Counted from the first letter of the stretch, positions 15,511 to 23,918 are shown. The stretch: 34,995 bases of DNA from Streptomyces sp. G44 (GCF_016905445.1 NZ_JAFEXF010000066.1:1-34995); one strand, 5' to 3'. Translations and numbers: made by a program. Notes: generated from the letters alone by a model not told the origin.

Positions 15511-16452
15511 ATGACGACGCATGCGCCGGTCAGCGAGTGGGAGCGCGTCGAGGCGCGCCGGATCTCGACGGGCGGTGTCACGCTGCGGGTCTTCGACCAC
15601 GGCGACGAGCGGCCGGGCAGGCCCCCGGTCGTGCTCTGCCACGGCTTCCCCGAGCTGGCGTTCTCCTGGCGGCACCAGGTCTTCGCGCTGGCGCGGGCCG
15701 GTCACCGCGTCCTGGTGCCCGACATGCGCGGCTACGGCGGCAGTTCGCGCCCGGCCGGCATCGAGGCGTACGACATCCTGACGCTCTGCGCGGACCTGGC
15801 CGGGATCCTCGACCACGTCGGCGCGGACGACGCGGTGTTCGTGGGGCACGACTGGGGCGCGAACGTGGTGTGGCACATGGCCCTGGAGCACCCCGAGAGG
15901 GTGCGGGCGGTGGCGGGCATGAGCGTGCCGGTGACGCCGCGGGCCCCCGCGCCGCCCCTGCCGATCCTGCGCGCACGCCTGGGGGACGACTTCTACATGG
16001 TGTGGTTCCAGGAGCCGGGCGTCGCGGACCGGGCGCTGAGCCGCGACGTCCGCAGGACGCTGGTCACCAGGGAGATCTACTCCGCCGAGTGGGCCGCGCG
16101 ACCCGCCGGGCAGTTGCCGCCCCCACGGTGGTTGAGCGAGGAGGAACTCGCCTACTACGTGGACGCGTTCGAGGAGACGGGGTTCACCGGAGGCCTCAAC
16201 TACTACCGCAATCTGGACCGCAACTGGGCGCTCACCGAGCACCTGGAGGGCCGGGTCGTCACGCAGCCCTCGCTGTTCGTCACCGGCTCCAAGGACCCTG
16301 TCGCAGGGTTCATGCCGGCGGACGGCCTCGACCGGATGCTCACCGACCGGCGCGGGCACGTCGTCCTCGACGGCGCCGGCCACTGGATCCAGCAGGAGCG
16401 GGCCGAGGACGTGAACACCGCTCTCCTCGGCTTCCTCGCCTCGGTCGGCTGA
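15511..16452 (+). CDS. Alpha/beta hydrolase, epoxide-hydrolase-like
   Basis: A 313-residue alpha/beta-hydrolase with epoxide hydrolase features: the oxyanion motif HGFPE, RGYGGSSRP, the nucleophile elbow GHDWGANVVW (nucleophilic aspartate, which favours epoxide hydrolase or dehalogenase over esterase), a cap region with tyrosines (ELAYYVDAFEETGFTGGLNYYRN) that could polarise the epoxide, a late acid in GSKDPV and the catalytic histidine in GAGHWIQQE. The likely reaction is hydrolysis of an epoxide to a diol; substrate unknown. The ATG at 15511 follows CAGGAG with 8-nt spacing. The upstream AT-rich stretch 15413-15450 probably holds the promoter (TTGAAC with ATTCGG 17 bases later is a weak candidate). 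Convergent with the LysR gene. Confidence 0.9.
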   Translation: MTTHAPVSEWERVEARRISTGGVTLRVFDHGDERPGRPPVVLCHGFPELAFSWRHQVFALARAGHRVLVPDMRGYGGSSRPAGIEAYDILTLCADLAGILDHVGADDAVFVGHDWGANVVWHMALEHPERVRAVAGMSVPVTPRAPAPPLPILRARLGDDFYMVWFQEPGVADRALSRDVRRTLVTREIYSAEWAARPAGQLPPPRWLSEEELAYYVDAFEETGFTGGLNYYRNLDRNWALTEHLEGRVVTQPSLFVTGSKDPVAGFMPADGLDRMLTDRRGHVVLDGAGHWIQQERAEDVNTALLGFLASVG

Positions 16453-16508
16453 CAGCATCCGCCACCACCGGTGATGGCTCGTCCGAACGACAGGGCAGGG
16501 ATGGCAGT

Positions 16509-16540
16509 GGCCGCCCAGGCCCCGGCCGCGGACGGCGGCC
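16509..16540. terminator. Possible bidirectional hairpin between epoxide hydrolase and LysR genes
   Basis: GGCCGCC (16509-16515) pairs with GGCGGCC (16534-16540) across a GC-rich loop that can form its own stem. It sits between two convergent genes. Confidence 0.4.
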
Positions 16541-16559
16541 CGAAGCAGCCGAGGCGGGC

Positions 16560-17510
16560 CTAGCAGTCCCGCGAGGACGCCAGCAGGTGGTCCCGGACCA
16601 GGGCGACGTGCGGGTTGTCCGAGGAGCCGGGCCGCTGCACGAGGTAGCCGGTGTTGATGGGCGGGTCCTCGGGGTCGTGCAGCAGGACCAGGGACCCCGA
16701 GGCCAGCTCGTCGAGGCACAGGTAGCGGGGCAGCACGCTGAATCCGGCGCCGCCCGCCACGGCCGCCTTGACCGCGCGCAGGTCGGGCATGGTGACGGCG
16801 GGCTCGCACACCAGGCGCTTGCCGAAGACGTGGCGCCAGTAGCGGCGGACGATCGGCACGTCCTCGGCGTACGCCACCAGGGGCACGCCCCGCAGCGCGG
16901 CGGGCCCCAGCTCGGCGAGCCGCTCCGCCCCGCCGATGCGCTCGGCCCACGAAGCGGCCGTGACCAGCACGAACTCCTCGTCGGCGAGGGGCACCCAGGT
17001 CAGCGCCCGGCCACGCGGGCGGGCCGTGGCCACCACCAGGTCATGACGGCCGGCGCGCAGCTCGTCCAGGAGGTCGTCGGTCAGGCCGGTCGTGATCCGC
17101 AGCCGCACGCCCCGCTCCACGAGCGGCGCGAGGCCCGGCAGCACGCAGTGGGAGAGGAACTCCGCCGGGCCCGCCAGATGGACGGGCTCCGCCGCGCCGT
17201 CGCCGCCGTGGCCCGCGACCTCGGCCAGGGCGTCCAGGGGCTCGACGATCCGCGACGCCAGTTCGTCCGCGAAGGGCGCGGGGGCGGCGCCGCGCGGCAG
17301 CCGCTCGAACAGCTCCCGGTCCAGGTGCCGCTCCAGGGAGCGGATCTGCGCGGTGACCGTGGGCTGCGACAGGCCCAGGATGCGGGCGGCGGCCGTGAAG
17401 GACCCCGAGCGGTAGACGGCGAGGAAGGTGCGCAGCTGGTTGAGGTCCAGCGACCCGGCTCCCGGCTGCGGTCCTGCCGCCCCTCCCCCGCCGGCCTGTG
17501 ACGTTCCCAT
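16560..17510 (-). CDS. LysR family transcriptional regulator
   Basis: A 316-residue LysR-type regulator. The N-terminal winged HTH is clear (LDLNQLRTFLAVYRSGSFTAAARILGLSQPTVTAQIRSLERHL), followed by the linker helix and a periplasmic-binding-like effector domain (VHLAGPAEFLSHCVLPGL ... LRITTGLTDDLLDELRAGRHDLVVATAR). A roughly 20-residue Gly/Ala-rich extension precedes the HTH. The start at 17510 has AGGG 8 nt upstream. It lies 53 bases downstream of the LLM oxidoreductase on the same strand and may be co-transcribed with it. LysR proteins usually control a divergent gene, but here the neighbour on the other side is convergent, so the target is not obvious. Confidence 0.92.
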   Translation of the reverse strand: MGTSQAGGGGAAGPQPGAGSLDLNQLRTFLAVYRSGSFTAAARILGLSQPTVTAQIRSLERHLDRELFERLPRGAAPAPFADELASRIVEPLDALAEVAGHGGDGAAEPVHLAGPAEFLSHCVLPGLAPLVERGVRLRITTGLTDDLLDELRAGRHDLVVATARPRGRALTWVPLADEEFVLVTAASWAERIGGAERLAELGPAALRGVPLVAYAEDVPIVRRYWRHVFGKRLVCEPAVTMPDLRAVKAAVAGGAGFSVLPRYLCLDELASGSLVLLHDPEDPPINTGYLVQRPGSSDNPHVALVRDHLLASSRDC

Positions 17511-17563
17511 ACGGATGACCCTACGGCGCCCGGCGGGCCTGGGCTCGCGCCGGGCCGGCGGTA

Positions 17564-18439
17564 CTAGCCGACGAGCGGAGCGACCTCGTCCGTGACGAAG
17601 CGGATGAAGCCCTCCGGGTCCGGCTCGTCGGCGGTGGGCTGGAGGACGACGGTGCCGGCGCCCGCTTCGGCCAGGCGGCGCACGGCCGCCGCCACCGCCT
17701 CGGCGTCCCCGGCGGCGCCGAGGCCCGCCGTATCCTCCAGGCCGTCGCGCCGCAGTTCGGCGCGGAGGCGGGCCTCGGCGCCCGGGCCGGTCGCCGCGTG
17801 GAGGTAGACGACGACGGGGTGCGGGCGCTCGGGGCGGCCCGCCGCTTTCCTGCCCTCGTCGACGAGCTGCCGCGCGCGGCGTACGCCGTCCGGTGTGGTG
17901 CTCGCGTCCAGGACGGTGCCGTCCGCCGCCTCTCCGGTCAGCCGCACCGACCGGGGCCCTCTCGCACCCGCGTAGACGGCGGGCGCCGAAGCGGGCGGCC
18001 AGTCGAGCGCGACGCCGTCGAGGCGGACGTACCGCCCCTCGGTGGTCACCCGCTCCCCCGCGAGCAACGCCCGCATCGCGTCCAGGTGTTCGCGCAGGAG
18101 CGTCAGGGGCGAGGCGACGCGGGCGCCCACCTGCCCCATCCAGTCCTGCACGCCGTGCCCGACGCCGAGCATGACCCGGCCGGGGAAGAGCCGGTGCAGC
18201 GTGGCCGCCTCCATGCTGGTGAGGGCGGCGTTGCGCAGGGGCACGGGGAGCAGTCCGACGCCCACGCGCAGCCGTTCGGACCAGGCGAGGGCCGCGGCGG
18301 CGGTGGCGATGCCGCTCTCCAGGAAGCAGTCCTCCCAGAGCCACAGCTCCTGGAGACCGGCGTCGTCGGCGGCGCGCACCACACCGCGCAGTCGTTCGGG
18401 GGGAAGCTGGGGCCGGAACACCACGCCGAGAGCAGTCAT
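17564..18439 (-). CDS. LLM class flavin-dependent oxidoreductase (probably F420-dependent)
   Basis: A 291-residue luciferase-like monooxygenase-fold enzyme. Typical features: start LGVVFRPQLPPERLRGVVRAADDAGLQELWLWEDCF, the GVGLLPVPLRNAALTSMEAATLHRLFPGR block, LGVGHGVQDWMGQVGARVASPLTLLREHLDAMRALLAGE, and PAVYAGARGPRSVRLTGEAADG. The group includes F420-dependent dehydrogenases and reductases and FMN-dependent monooxygenases; the VGHGV and PxxVGARGP-type patterns resemble the F420-dependent members common in actinomycetes. Cofactor choice is inferred, not shown. The ATG is preceded by GGAAGG. The gene begins 70 bases after the amylase stop on the same strand. Confidence 0.88.
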   Translation of the reverse strand: MTALGVVFRPQLPPERLRGVVRAADDAGLQELWLWEDCFLESGIATAAAALAWSERLRVGVGLLPVPLRNAALTSMEAATLHRLFPGRVMLGVGHGVQDWMGQVGARVASPLTLLREHLDAMRALLAGERVTTEGRYVRLDGVALDWPPASAPAVYAGARGPRSVRLTGEAADGTVLDASTTPDGVRRARQLVDEGRKAAGRPERPHPVVVYLHAATGPGAEARLRAELRRDGLEDTAGLGAAGDAEAVAAAVRRLAEAGAGTVVLQPTADEPDPEGFIRFVTDEVAPLVG

Positions 18440-18509
18440 GGCGCCTTCCTACCCCCTTTCTCGCGAAGCGATCAACCGCCTTTTCCCGTGGCGGCGCGGC
18501 GGCGGCCGG

Positions 18510-19916
18510 TCAGGCCTTGCAGGTCCTCGCGCCCACGTGCAGCGCGAGGGCCGTGTTGTGGCCGAGCGTGGCGGTGAACCGGCCGGCGGAGTCGACCGTG
18601 ACGCGCCTGCCCGACTGGACGTCGCAGTAGCCGCCCGCGGGCAGCGAGGTCTGGAAGGTGCGGGTCAGCGCGGAGCCCTCGTGGTTGATCGCCACGTACG
18701 CCTTGTCGCCGCGGCCGAAGGCGATCTGGTTGCCGCCGTTGTCCCACCAGTGCGTGACGGCCTGGCCGCGCGCGGTGTTGCGCAGGGCGACCATGCCCGA
18801 GATCTCGCGCCAGGCGTGCTGGCACTTCCAGCCGTCGGCGTAACAGGCCTTCACGGTGCCGCCGTTGGGCGGTCCGGCGTCGCGGTCGGTGAACTCGTAT
18901 CCGGAGTGGACGTCGGGCGCGCCGTACGGCCAGGCGAGCATGAAGACGTTGGCCAGGGTGTAGTTGGCGCCGTCCTTGTAGCTGAGGGTGTCGCCGCCGC
19001 GCTCGGTGTCGTGGTTGTCGACGAAGACGGCGGACTTCCCGGAGGGCAGGTAGCCCCAGCCCTCGCCGTAGTTCTTGAGGTAGGCGAGCTTCTCGGCGGT
19101 GAAGACGCGCTTGAGGTCGCGGGCGTACCGGAACTCCTGGACGTCCCCGGTGCCGAGGTACTCGTCCGGCGAGACCGCCTCGCCGCCGCCGTGGATGGCC
19201 TCCTGCTTCCAGTAGGCACCCGGGTCCTTGAGCCGTGCCTTGATGGCGGCGAGGTCGGCCGCCGGCATGTGCTTGGCGGCGTCGACGCGGAAGCCGTCGA
19301 CGCCGAGCGAGCGGAGGTCGTCGAGGTAGGCGGCGATCCGGCCGCGCACGTACTCCTCGCCGGTGTCCAGGTCGGCGAGGCCGACGAGTTCGCAGTTCTG
19401 TACGTTGCCCCGGTTGCCGTAGTCGTTGACCTGCGACCGGCAGTCGTCCATGTCGGCGCCCGAGTACGTGCCCGGGTAGTCGTACTTCGTGTAGGCCGAG
19501 CCGCCCGTACCGGTGCCGGAGCCAGCCGACATGTGGTTGATCACGGCGTCCGCGACCACCTTGACGCCCGCGGCGTGACAGGTGTCGACCATGCTCTTGA
19601 AGGCCGCCCGGTCACCGAGGCGCCCGGCGATCCGATAGCTGACGGGCTGGTACGAGGTCCACCACTGGCCGCCCTGGATGTGCTCCTGAGGCGGCGACAC
19701 CTGGACGAACCCGTAACCGGCCGGGCCGAGTTGGGTCTGGCAGGCCTTGGCAACCGAGTGGAAGCGCCACTCGAAGAGGACGGCGGTGACGTCCTTGCCG
19801 CCGGGCGGGGAGGCCTCGGCCTCGGGTGCCGGCGCGAAGAGACTCCCGAGCACACCGGCCGCCAGGGCGAGTGTGACGGCAACGGATCTGCGGGCTGTGC
19901 GCGTTGGGCCTTTCAC
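18510..19916 (-). CDS. Secreted alpha-amylase (GH13)
   Basis: A 468-residue extracellular alpha-amylase that endohydrolyses alpha-1,4 glucans. It has an Arg-rich start, a hydrophobic signal core (VAVTLALAAGVLGSLFA) and an Ala-x-Ala cleavage region near residue 36. GH13 motifs in order: VVADAVINHM (region I), GFRVDAAKHM with the nucleophile Asp (II), an acid/base Glu in the QEAIHGGGEAVSPDEYLG segment (III) and FVDNHDTERG with the stabilising Asp (IV). It ends after the beta-sandwich C domain, with no starch-binding module. The GTG at 19916 is preceded by GGAGG with 4-5 nt spacing; a longer reading to 20090 would run through the operator region and is rejected. Upstream TTGCAG-type repeats suggest maltodextrin/glucose control by a LacI-type regulator. 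Confidence 0.96.
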   Translation of the reverse strand: MKGPTRTARRSVAVTLALAAGVLGSLFAPAPEAEASPPGGKDVTAVLFEWRFHSVAKACQTQLGPAGYGFVQVSPPQEHIQGGQWWTSYQPVSYRIAGRLGDRAAFKSMVDTCHAAGVKVVADAVINHMSAGSGTGTGGSAYTKYDYPGTYSGADMDDCRSQVNDYGNRGNVQNCELVGLADLDTGEEYVRGRIAAYLDDLRSLGVDGFRVDAAKHMPAADLAAIKARLKDPGAYWKQEAIHGGGEAVSPDEYLGTGDVQEFRYARDLKRVFTAEKLAYLKNYGEGWGYLPSGKSAVFVDNHDTERGGDTLSYKDGANYTLANVFMLAWPYGAPDVHSGYEFTDRDAGPPNGGTVKACYADGWKCQHAWREISGMVALRNTARGQAVTHWWDNGGNQIAFGRGDKAYVAINHEGSALTRTFQTSLPAGGYCDVQSGRRVTVDSAGRFTATLGHNTALALHVGARTCKA

Positions 19917-20003
19917 AGGGCCTCCAGTGGGGGAAACGGGCGGAACGGGGAAAACGGAGGAAACGGGCGTGACGAGCGGTGAGCGGGGCTCAGTTGGGGG
20001 GCG

Positions 20004-20043
20004 TTTGCAGAAATCTTGCAGGTTGAATCTGCAAGAACTTGCG
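20004..20043. promoter_or_regulatory. Amylase operator cluster: TTGCAG-type repeats
   Basis: TTTGCAG (20004-20010), CTTGCAG (20015-20021), inverted CTGCAAG (20029-20035) and CTTGCG (20038-20043). CTTGCAG-N7-CTGCAAG is a perfect inverted repeat, and GCAAG-AA-CTTGC (20031-20042) is a second one sharing an arm. Such repeats are reported upstream of Streptomyces amylase and maltose genes as targets of the LacI-family regulator MalR/Reg1 (recalled; exact consensus should be checked). They lie about 90-130 bases upstream of the amylase start. Confidence 0.7.
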
Positions 20044-20100
20044 ATCGGGACCGTAAGCGGCTTCAAACGCCAGGTCAACCCTTCGCGCACGCGTGACCTG

Positions 20101-20625
20101 TCACCGCACGGCGGCGCGGGCCCGGTGGCGGCGTACCGCGTCGCGGTTGGCGCACGCGTGGGAGCAGTAGCGCCTGCGGCCGGTGCGGGAGGTGTCCGCG
20201 AACACGGTGGCGCACTCCGTGACCTCGCACCGCCGCAGCCGGTGCATGCCGCGTCCCGCCAGGTGCAGCGCGGTGCCGACCGATATCAGCGAGAACAGCA
20301 GCGCGCCCGGCGGCAGTTGGTCGTCGCGGTAGTGCAGGTGCCAGCCGTCGCCCGCGTGGTCGGTGAGGCGGGGGTGGGCGGCGGACGCGGCCAGCATCCG
20401 GTTGGCCAGCTCGGCGCGCTCCCGCTCGTCGGTGGCGTCGACGACCTGCTCCCAGGCGTCCAGGGCGGCCAGGGCCTGTGCCAAGTCCTCGGGCAGGACG
20501 GGGCGTTCCAGGGCCAGCCCGGCTGCGCGGCAGCGGTCCGCCAGCTCCTCGGCGCTGGTCGGGCGGCGGTTGCAGAGGTCAGCGGCCAGGTGCACGGCGT
20601 CGCCGCCGTAAGGGTTGAGATGCAT
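20101..20625 (-). CDS. ABATE/CGNR zinc-finger domain protein, putative regulator
   Basis: A 174-residue protein: N-terminal ABATE-like domain (LAADLCNRRPTSAEELADRC ... LDAWEQVVDATDERERAELANRML) and a C-terminal treble-clef CGNR zinc finger with cysteines at 133, 138, 154 and 158, the last in CANR (158-161; Ala replaces the usual Gly). The basic tail RDAVRRHRARAAVR fits nucleic-acid binding. The family is common in actinomycetes and presumed to regulate transcription; the target is unknown. No ribosome site is present before the ATG at 20625; a -10-like TGTAAT ends 6 nt before the start, suggesting a leaderless transcript. The divergent GNAT gene starts only 26 bases away. Confidence 0.88.
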   Translation of the reverse strand: MHLNPYGGDAVHLAADLCNRRPTSAEELADRCRAAGLALERPVLPEDLAQALAALDAWEQVVDATDERERAELANRMLAASAAHPRLTDHAGDGWHLHYRDDQLPPGALLFSLISVGTALHLAGRGMHRLRRCEVTECATVFADTSRTGRRRYCSHACANRDAVRRHRARAAVR

Positions 20626-20631
20626 CAGGGC

Positions 20632-20637
20632 ATTACA
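20632..20637 (-). promoter_or_regulatory. -10 hexamer TGTAAT of a leaderless CGNR gene
   Basis: TGTAAT on the minus strand, followed by GCCCTG and then the ATG. A convincing -35 was not found at 17 bases, so this rests on the -10 match, the spacing and the lack of a Shine-Dalgarno motif. Confidence 0.5.
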
Positions 20638-20651
20638 GCAAGGTGATCCGC

Positions 20652-21158
20652 ATGAGACACCCGAACGTGAATCCCGACGCCGCCGTGCGGCCGGCCGTGC
20701 GAGCGGCCGGGGAGGACGACCTCCCGGAACTCGTCCGTCTGCGCGCGTCGTTGTTCGAGGAGCTCGGCGGCGACTACTTCGACCCCGCCTCCGGGTGCGA
20801 CGACTGGCGTCACCACCTCGCCGCGGTCCTGCGGGAGCAGTTGGCCTCGGACGACGCGCGGATCCTCGTCGTGGACGGCGATGCGGGCCTGGCCGCCTGC
20901 GGCATCGGCACCGTCGACCAGTGGTTCCCCGGGCCGCACAACGTCAACGGCCGGGTCGGACATGTGATCGGCGTGGTCACCGACGTGCCGTACCGGCGGC
21001 GCGGCTACAGCCGGGCGATCCTGCGGGCCCTGCTCCACTGGTTCCGCGAGCGTGAGGCGTCCCGCGTGGACCTGTACGCCTCTCCGGAGGGCGAACCGCT
21101 CTACCGCGCCCTCGGCTTCGTCGACCACCCGGACCCCGCCCTCTACTGGCGGCCCTGA
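20652..21158 (+). CDS. GNAT family N-acetyltransferase
   Basis: A 168-residue single-domain acetyltransferase. Visible GNAT elements: the N-terminal strand-helix VRAAGEDDLPELVRLRASLFEEL, the beta4 strand GHVIGVVTDVPYRRRGYSRAIL with the acetyl-CoA pyrophosphate loop (RRRGYS in place of Q/RxxGxG/A), and a late YRALGFVDHPDPALYW motif. The acceptor substrate is unknown; small-molecule amine or antibiotic acetylation are possibilities without specific support. The ATG at 20652 is preferred because AAGG lies 8 nt upstream; a GTG at 20643 is in frame. Divergent from the CGNR regulator with a 26-base gap, so the two promoters must overlap. Confidence 0.88.
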   Translation: MRHPNVNPDAAVRPAVRAAGEDDLPELVRLRASLFEELGGDYFDPASGCDDWRHHLAAVLREQLASDDARILVVDGDAGLAACGIGTVDQWFPGPHNVNGRVGHVIGVVTDVPYRRRGYSRAILRALLHWFREREASRVDLYASPEGEPLYRALGFVDHPDPALYWRP

Positions 21159-21264
21159 GCGGCTGCCGACGCCGGGTGCTGCCGAACCGCCGCCCAGCCG
21201 CCGCCGACCGGCGCCGACCACTGCCGGTTGCCCCTCACCGCCTGGCATGATCGGCGCGTGACCA

Positions 21265-21915
21265 GTGAACCTGGGCGGCCGGGCCGCAAGAGGTGCGTGC
21301 GTCCTGTTCGACGTCGACGGCACATTGATCGACGCGGCGGGCAACCAGCGCCGTGTGTGGGCGACGTGGGCGCGGCGGTACGGTCTGGACGCGGACGAGG
21401 TGTACCGGGTCGCCCTGCGGACTCGGCCGATGGAGACGTTCGCCGAGATCGCCGCGGACCGCGATCCGCACGAGTGCCTGGCCGTGCTGCATGAGCTGGA
21501 GGACGACGACGTCCGGTCCGGCGTCTACACGGCGTTCGACGGCGCGTCGGAGCTGCTGCACGGGCTGGCACCGGCGAGCTGGGCTCTGGTGACCTCCAAC
21601 TACGCGCACCGGGTTCGTGGTCGGTTCCTGCGGACGGGTCTGCCCGTGCCGGACGTGATCGTGGACGCGGCCTCGGTGGACGCGGGCAAGCCCTCACCGG
21701 AGCCGTACGCGCGGGCCGCCGCCGAGCCGGGTGCCCTGCCTGAGGACTGCCTGGTCATCGAGGACGCGCCGTCCGGAGTGCGGTCCGGGCTGAGCGCCGG
21801 GATGACGGTGTGAGGTGTGAACGGCGCCACGGCGGTGGAGGGCGTGCACCGCCACTTCGTCGATCTGCGCGAGGCGGTTCCCCACATCCTGACCGCCGTC
21901 GAGTCCACCGGCTGA
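21265..21915 (+). pseudogene. HAD-family phosphatase interrupted by an in-frame TGA
   Basis: Most of a HAD hydrolase is present: motif I LFDVDGTLID, cap residues, motif II LVTSNYAHR, motif III in DAGKPSPEPYA, and motif IV VIEDAPSGVRSGLSAGMTV. Directly after GMTV comes TGA (21811-21813). The same frame then continues GVNGATAVEGVHRHFVDLREAVPHILTAVESTG to a stop at 21915, exactly the family's C-terminal strand and helix. A TGG to TGA change would explain it, since homologues usually have GMTVW at this point. The N-terminus is also unclear: GTG at 21265 has no ribosome site, whereas a GTG at 21258 sits 6 nt after a -10-like CATGAT but is in another frame, so a second lesion is possible. Truncated enzyme, readthrough or sequencing error are alternatives. 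Confidence 0.75.
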
Positions 21916-21967
21916 GGTCGGCGGTCGGGCTTACCATCGCGGGACGGCTTTCGAGGAGGAGTTCACG

Positions 21968-23134
21968 GTGACCGAAGATCTGCTCAGCGACACGTCCCGG
22001 GCGGGGGCGGAGCCGGAAGAGGCGGCGGACCGGCTCGCCGCGATGGTCGCGGACCTGAAGGAACTGGTGGAGTGCGAGTCGTTCTCCTCGGACCTGGAGG
22101 CCGTGGCGCGCAGCGCGGATGTCGTGGCCGCGCAGGGGGCCCGCCACCTCGGCGTCGCTCCGGAGCGCCTCGTCATCGACGGTGTGACACATCTGCGGTG
22201 GGCGTTCGGCACGCCGCGGGTCCTGCTCCTCGGGCATCACGACACCGTGTGGCCGATGGGTTCGCTCGCCACTCACCCGTGGTCGCTCGTGGACGGCGTC
22301 GCGCGCGGCCCCGGCGTCTTCGACATGAAGGCCGGGCTCGTGCAGATCTTCCACGCCCTGGCCTCGCTGCCCTCCCTGGAAGGCGTGTGCGTCCTGGTCA
22401 CCGGGGACGAGGAGGTCGGTTCGGTCACCTCGCGGGCGCTCGTCGAGGAGACGGCGCGGCAGTGCGCGGCGACCTTCGTCCTGGAGGCCTCGGCGGACGG
22501 CGGCGCGGTGAAGACGGCGCGTAAGGGCACGTCCGACTACGAGTTGGTGGTGCACGGCAAGGCGGCCCATTCCGGCCTGGAGCCGGAGAAGGGCGTCAAC
22601 GCCGCGGTCGAGGCCGCGCATCTCGTCCTCGCGCTGGAGGGGCTGGCCGCCCGGGCCGACGCCGACGCCCCTGAGGGGTGGCGGACCACGGTGACGCCGA
22701 CGATGACGTGGGCCGGTTCGACGACCAACACGGTGCCCGCCGAGGCCACGGTCTGCGTCGACGTGCGCGTCCCGACGCTCGCCGCGCAGGAGCGGGTGGA
22801 CGCCGCGATCCGGGCGCTGGAGGTGACGGTGCCGGGGGCGCGCCTGGAGGTGCGCGGCGGGCCCGCCAGGCCGCCCCTGGAGGAGGCCTCGTCCGCCGCG
22901 CTGTTCGAGCGGGCCCGGGAGATCGCCGACCGTCTGGGCCGGGGGCCGTTGCGGTCGGCCGCGGTCGGCGGCGCGTCCGACGGGAACCTCACCGGTGGCG
23001 TCGGCTGCCCGACGCTGGACGGTCTGGGCGCCGTGGGCGGTGGGGCGCACGCCGATCACGAGCATGTGGTCGTCGCCGAGATGGTCCCCCGGGCCCGGCT
23101 GCTCGCCGCCCTCGTGGAGGAGCTCGTCCGGTGA
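21968..23134 (+). CDS. M20 family metallopeptidase/amidohydrolase, likely N-acylamino acid deacylase
   Basis: A 388-residue M20 enzyme of the carboxypeptidase G2/ArgE-like type. Metal-site motifs in order: GHHDTVWP (His90, Asp92), GPGVFDMKAG (bridging Asp119), TGDEEVGS (base Glu148, ligand Glu149), an Ala-Thr-Glu-less ASADGG patch, the lid domain HGKAAHSGLEPEKGVNA, and the C-terminal GGGAHADHE with the last His ligand. The GTG start follows GAGGAGG. It is the first gene of a tight operon: its stop overlaps the GNAT start by 4 bases (GTGA), and the enolase-family racemase follows. In this company the likely reaction is hydrolysis of N-succinyl (or N-acyl) L-amino acids, as in the Geobacillus NSAR pathway. 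Folate-like substrates are an alternative. Confidence 0.9.
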   Translation: MTEDLLSDTSRAGAEPEEAADRLAAMVADLKELVECESFSSDLEAVARSADVVAAQGARHLGVAPERLVIDGVTHLRWAFGTPRVLLLGHHDTVWPMGSLATHPWSLVDGVARGPGVFDMKAGLVQIFHALASLPSLEGVCVLVTGDEEVGSVTSRALVEETARQCAATFVLEASADGGAVKTARKGTSDYELVVHGKAAHSGLEPEKGVNAAVEAAHLVLALEGLAARADADAPEGWRTTVTPTMTWAGSTTNTVPAEATVCVDVRVPTLAAQERVDAAIRALEVTVPGARLEVRGGPARPPLEEASSAALFERAREIADRLGRGPLRSAAVGGASDGNLTGGVGCPTLDGLGAVGGGAHADHEHVVVAEMVPRARLLAALVEELVR

Positions 23135-23892
23135 GCGCCCCCAAGGTCCGCGAGGTGCGCGAACTGGGCGAACTGGCGGCCGTGGCGGCCCTGTTCGAGC
23201 GGGTATGGGGCACCGCGCCGGGCTCCTCACCGATGGGGACCGAGCAGCTGCGGGCGCTCTCGCACTCGGGGAACTACGTCGCGGGCGCCTTCGCCGGCGG
23301 CCGTCTCGTCGGCGCGTCCGCCGCCTTCTTCGCGGCCCCCGTCGGCCAGACCCTGCACTCCCACGTCACCGGCGCCCTGCCCGGGTACGCGGCGGGTCTC
23401 GCCCTCAAGCGGCACCAGCGCGACTGGTCCCTGGCCCGCGGGCTGTCCCGGATCACCTGGACCTACGATCCGCTGGTGCGGCGCAACGCCCACTTCAACC
23501 TGGCCAAGCTGGGCGCACGGCCGGTCGAGTACCTCACCGGCTTCTACGGGCGCGTCGACGACGCCATCAACGGCGGCGACGACACCGACCGCCTGCTCGT
23601 CGTCTGGGAGCTGACCGGGCCGGGGCCGACGGCGGCGCCTGTGAGCGCCGATGCCGTGACGGCCCTGGCGGTGCGGGACGGTCTGCCGGTCGTGGGCCGT
23701 GCCGACTCCCCCACCGTGCTGGTCGAGGTGCCACCCGACATCGCGGCGCTGCGCCGCACCGATCCGGGCGCGGCCGAGGCGTGGCGGCTGGCGGGGCGCG
23801 AGGTGCTGGGGGGCCTGTTGGCGGAAGGGGCCCGCGTGACGGGCTTCCACGAACGTACCGCGTACGTCGTCACGCGCGAGGCCGCCGCCTGA
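23131..23892 (+). CDS. GNAT-like acyltransferase (COG3375 type), putative D-amino acid N-succinyltransferase
   Basis: A 253-residue protein of the GNAT-related group found next to OSBS/NSAR genes. It has ELGELAAVAALFERVWG at the start, SHSGNYVAGAFAGGRLVGASAAFFA, HSHVTGALPGYAAGLALKRHQRDWSLARGLSRITWTYDPLVRRNAHFNLAKLGARP in the middle and a conserved YGRVDDAINGGDDTDRLLVVWEL block. In the published NSAR pathway the GNAT partner succinylates D-amino acids, and that is the inferred role here. The GTG start overlaps the upstream stop (GTGA), so translation is coupled. A 26-base gap leads to the racemase gene. Confidence 0.85.
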   Translation: MSAPKVREVRELGELAAVAALFERVWGTAPGSSPMGTEQLRALSHSGNYVAGAFAGGRLVGASAAFFAAPVGQTLHSHVTGALPGYAAGLALKRHQRDWSLARGLSRITWTYDPLVRRNAHFNLAKLGARPVEYLTGFYGRVDDAINGGDDTDRLLVVWELTGPGPTAAPVSADAVTALAVRDGLPVVGRADSPTVLVEVPPDIAALRRTDPGAAEAWRLAGREVLGGLLAEGARVTGFHERTAYVVTREAAA

Positions 23893-23918
23893 CGCGCGCT
23901 CATCCCGGGAGCCGAACC

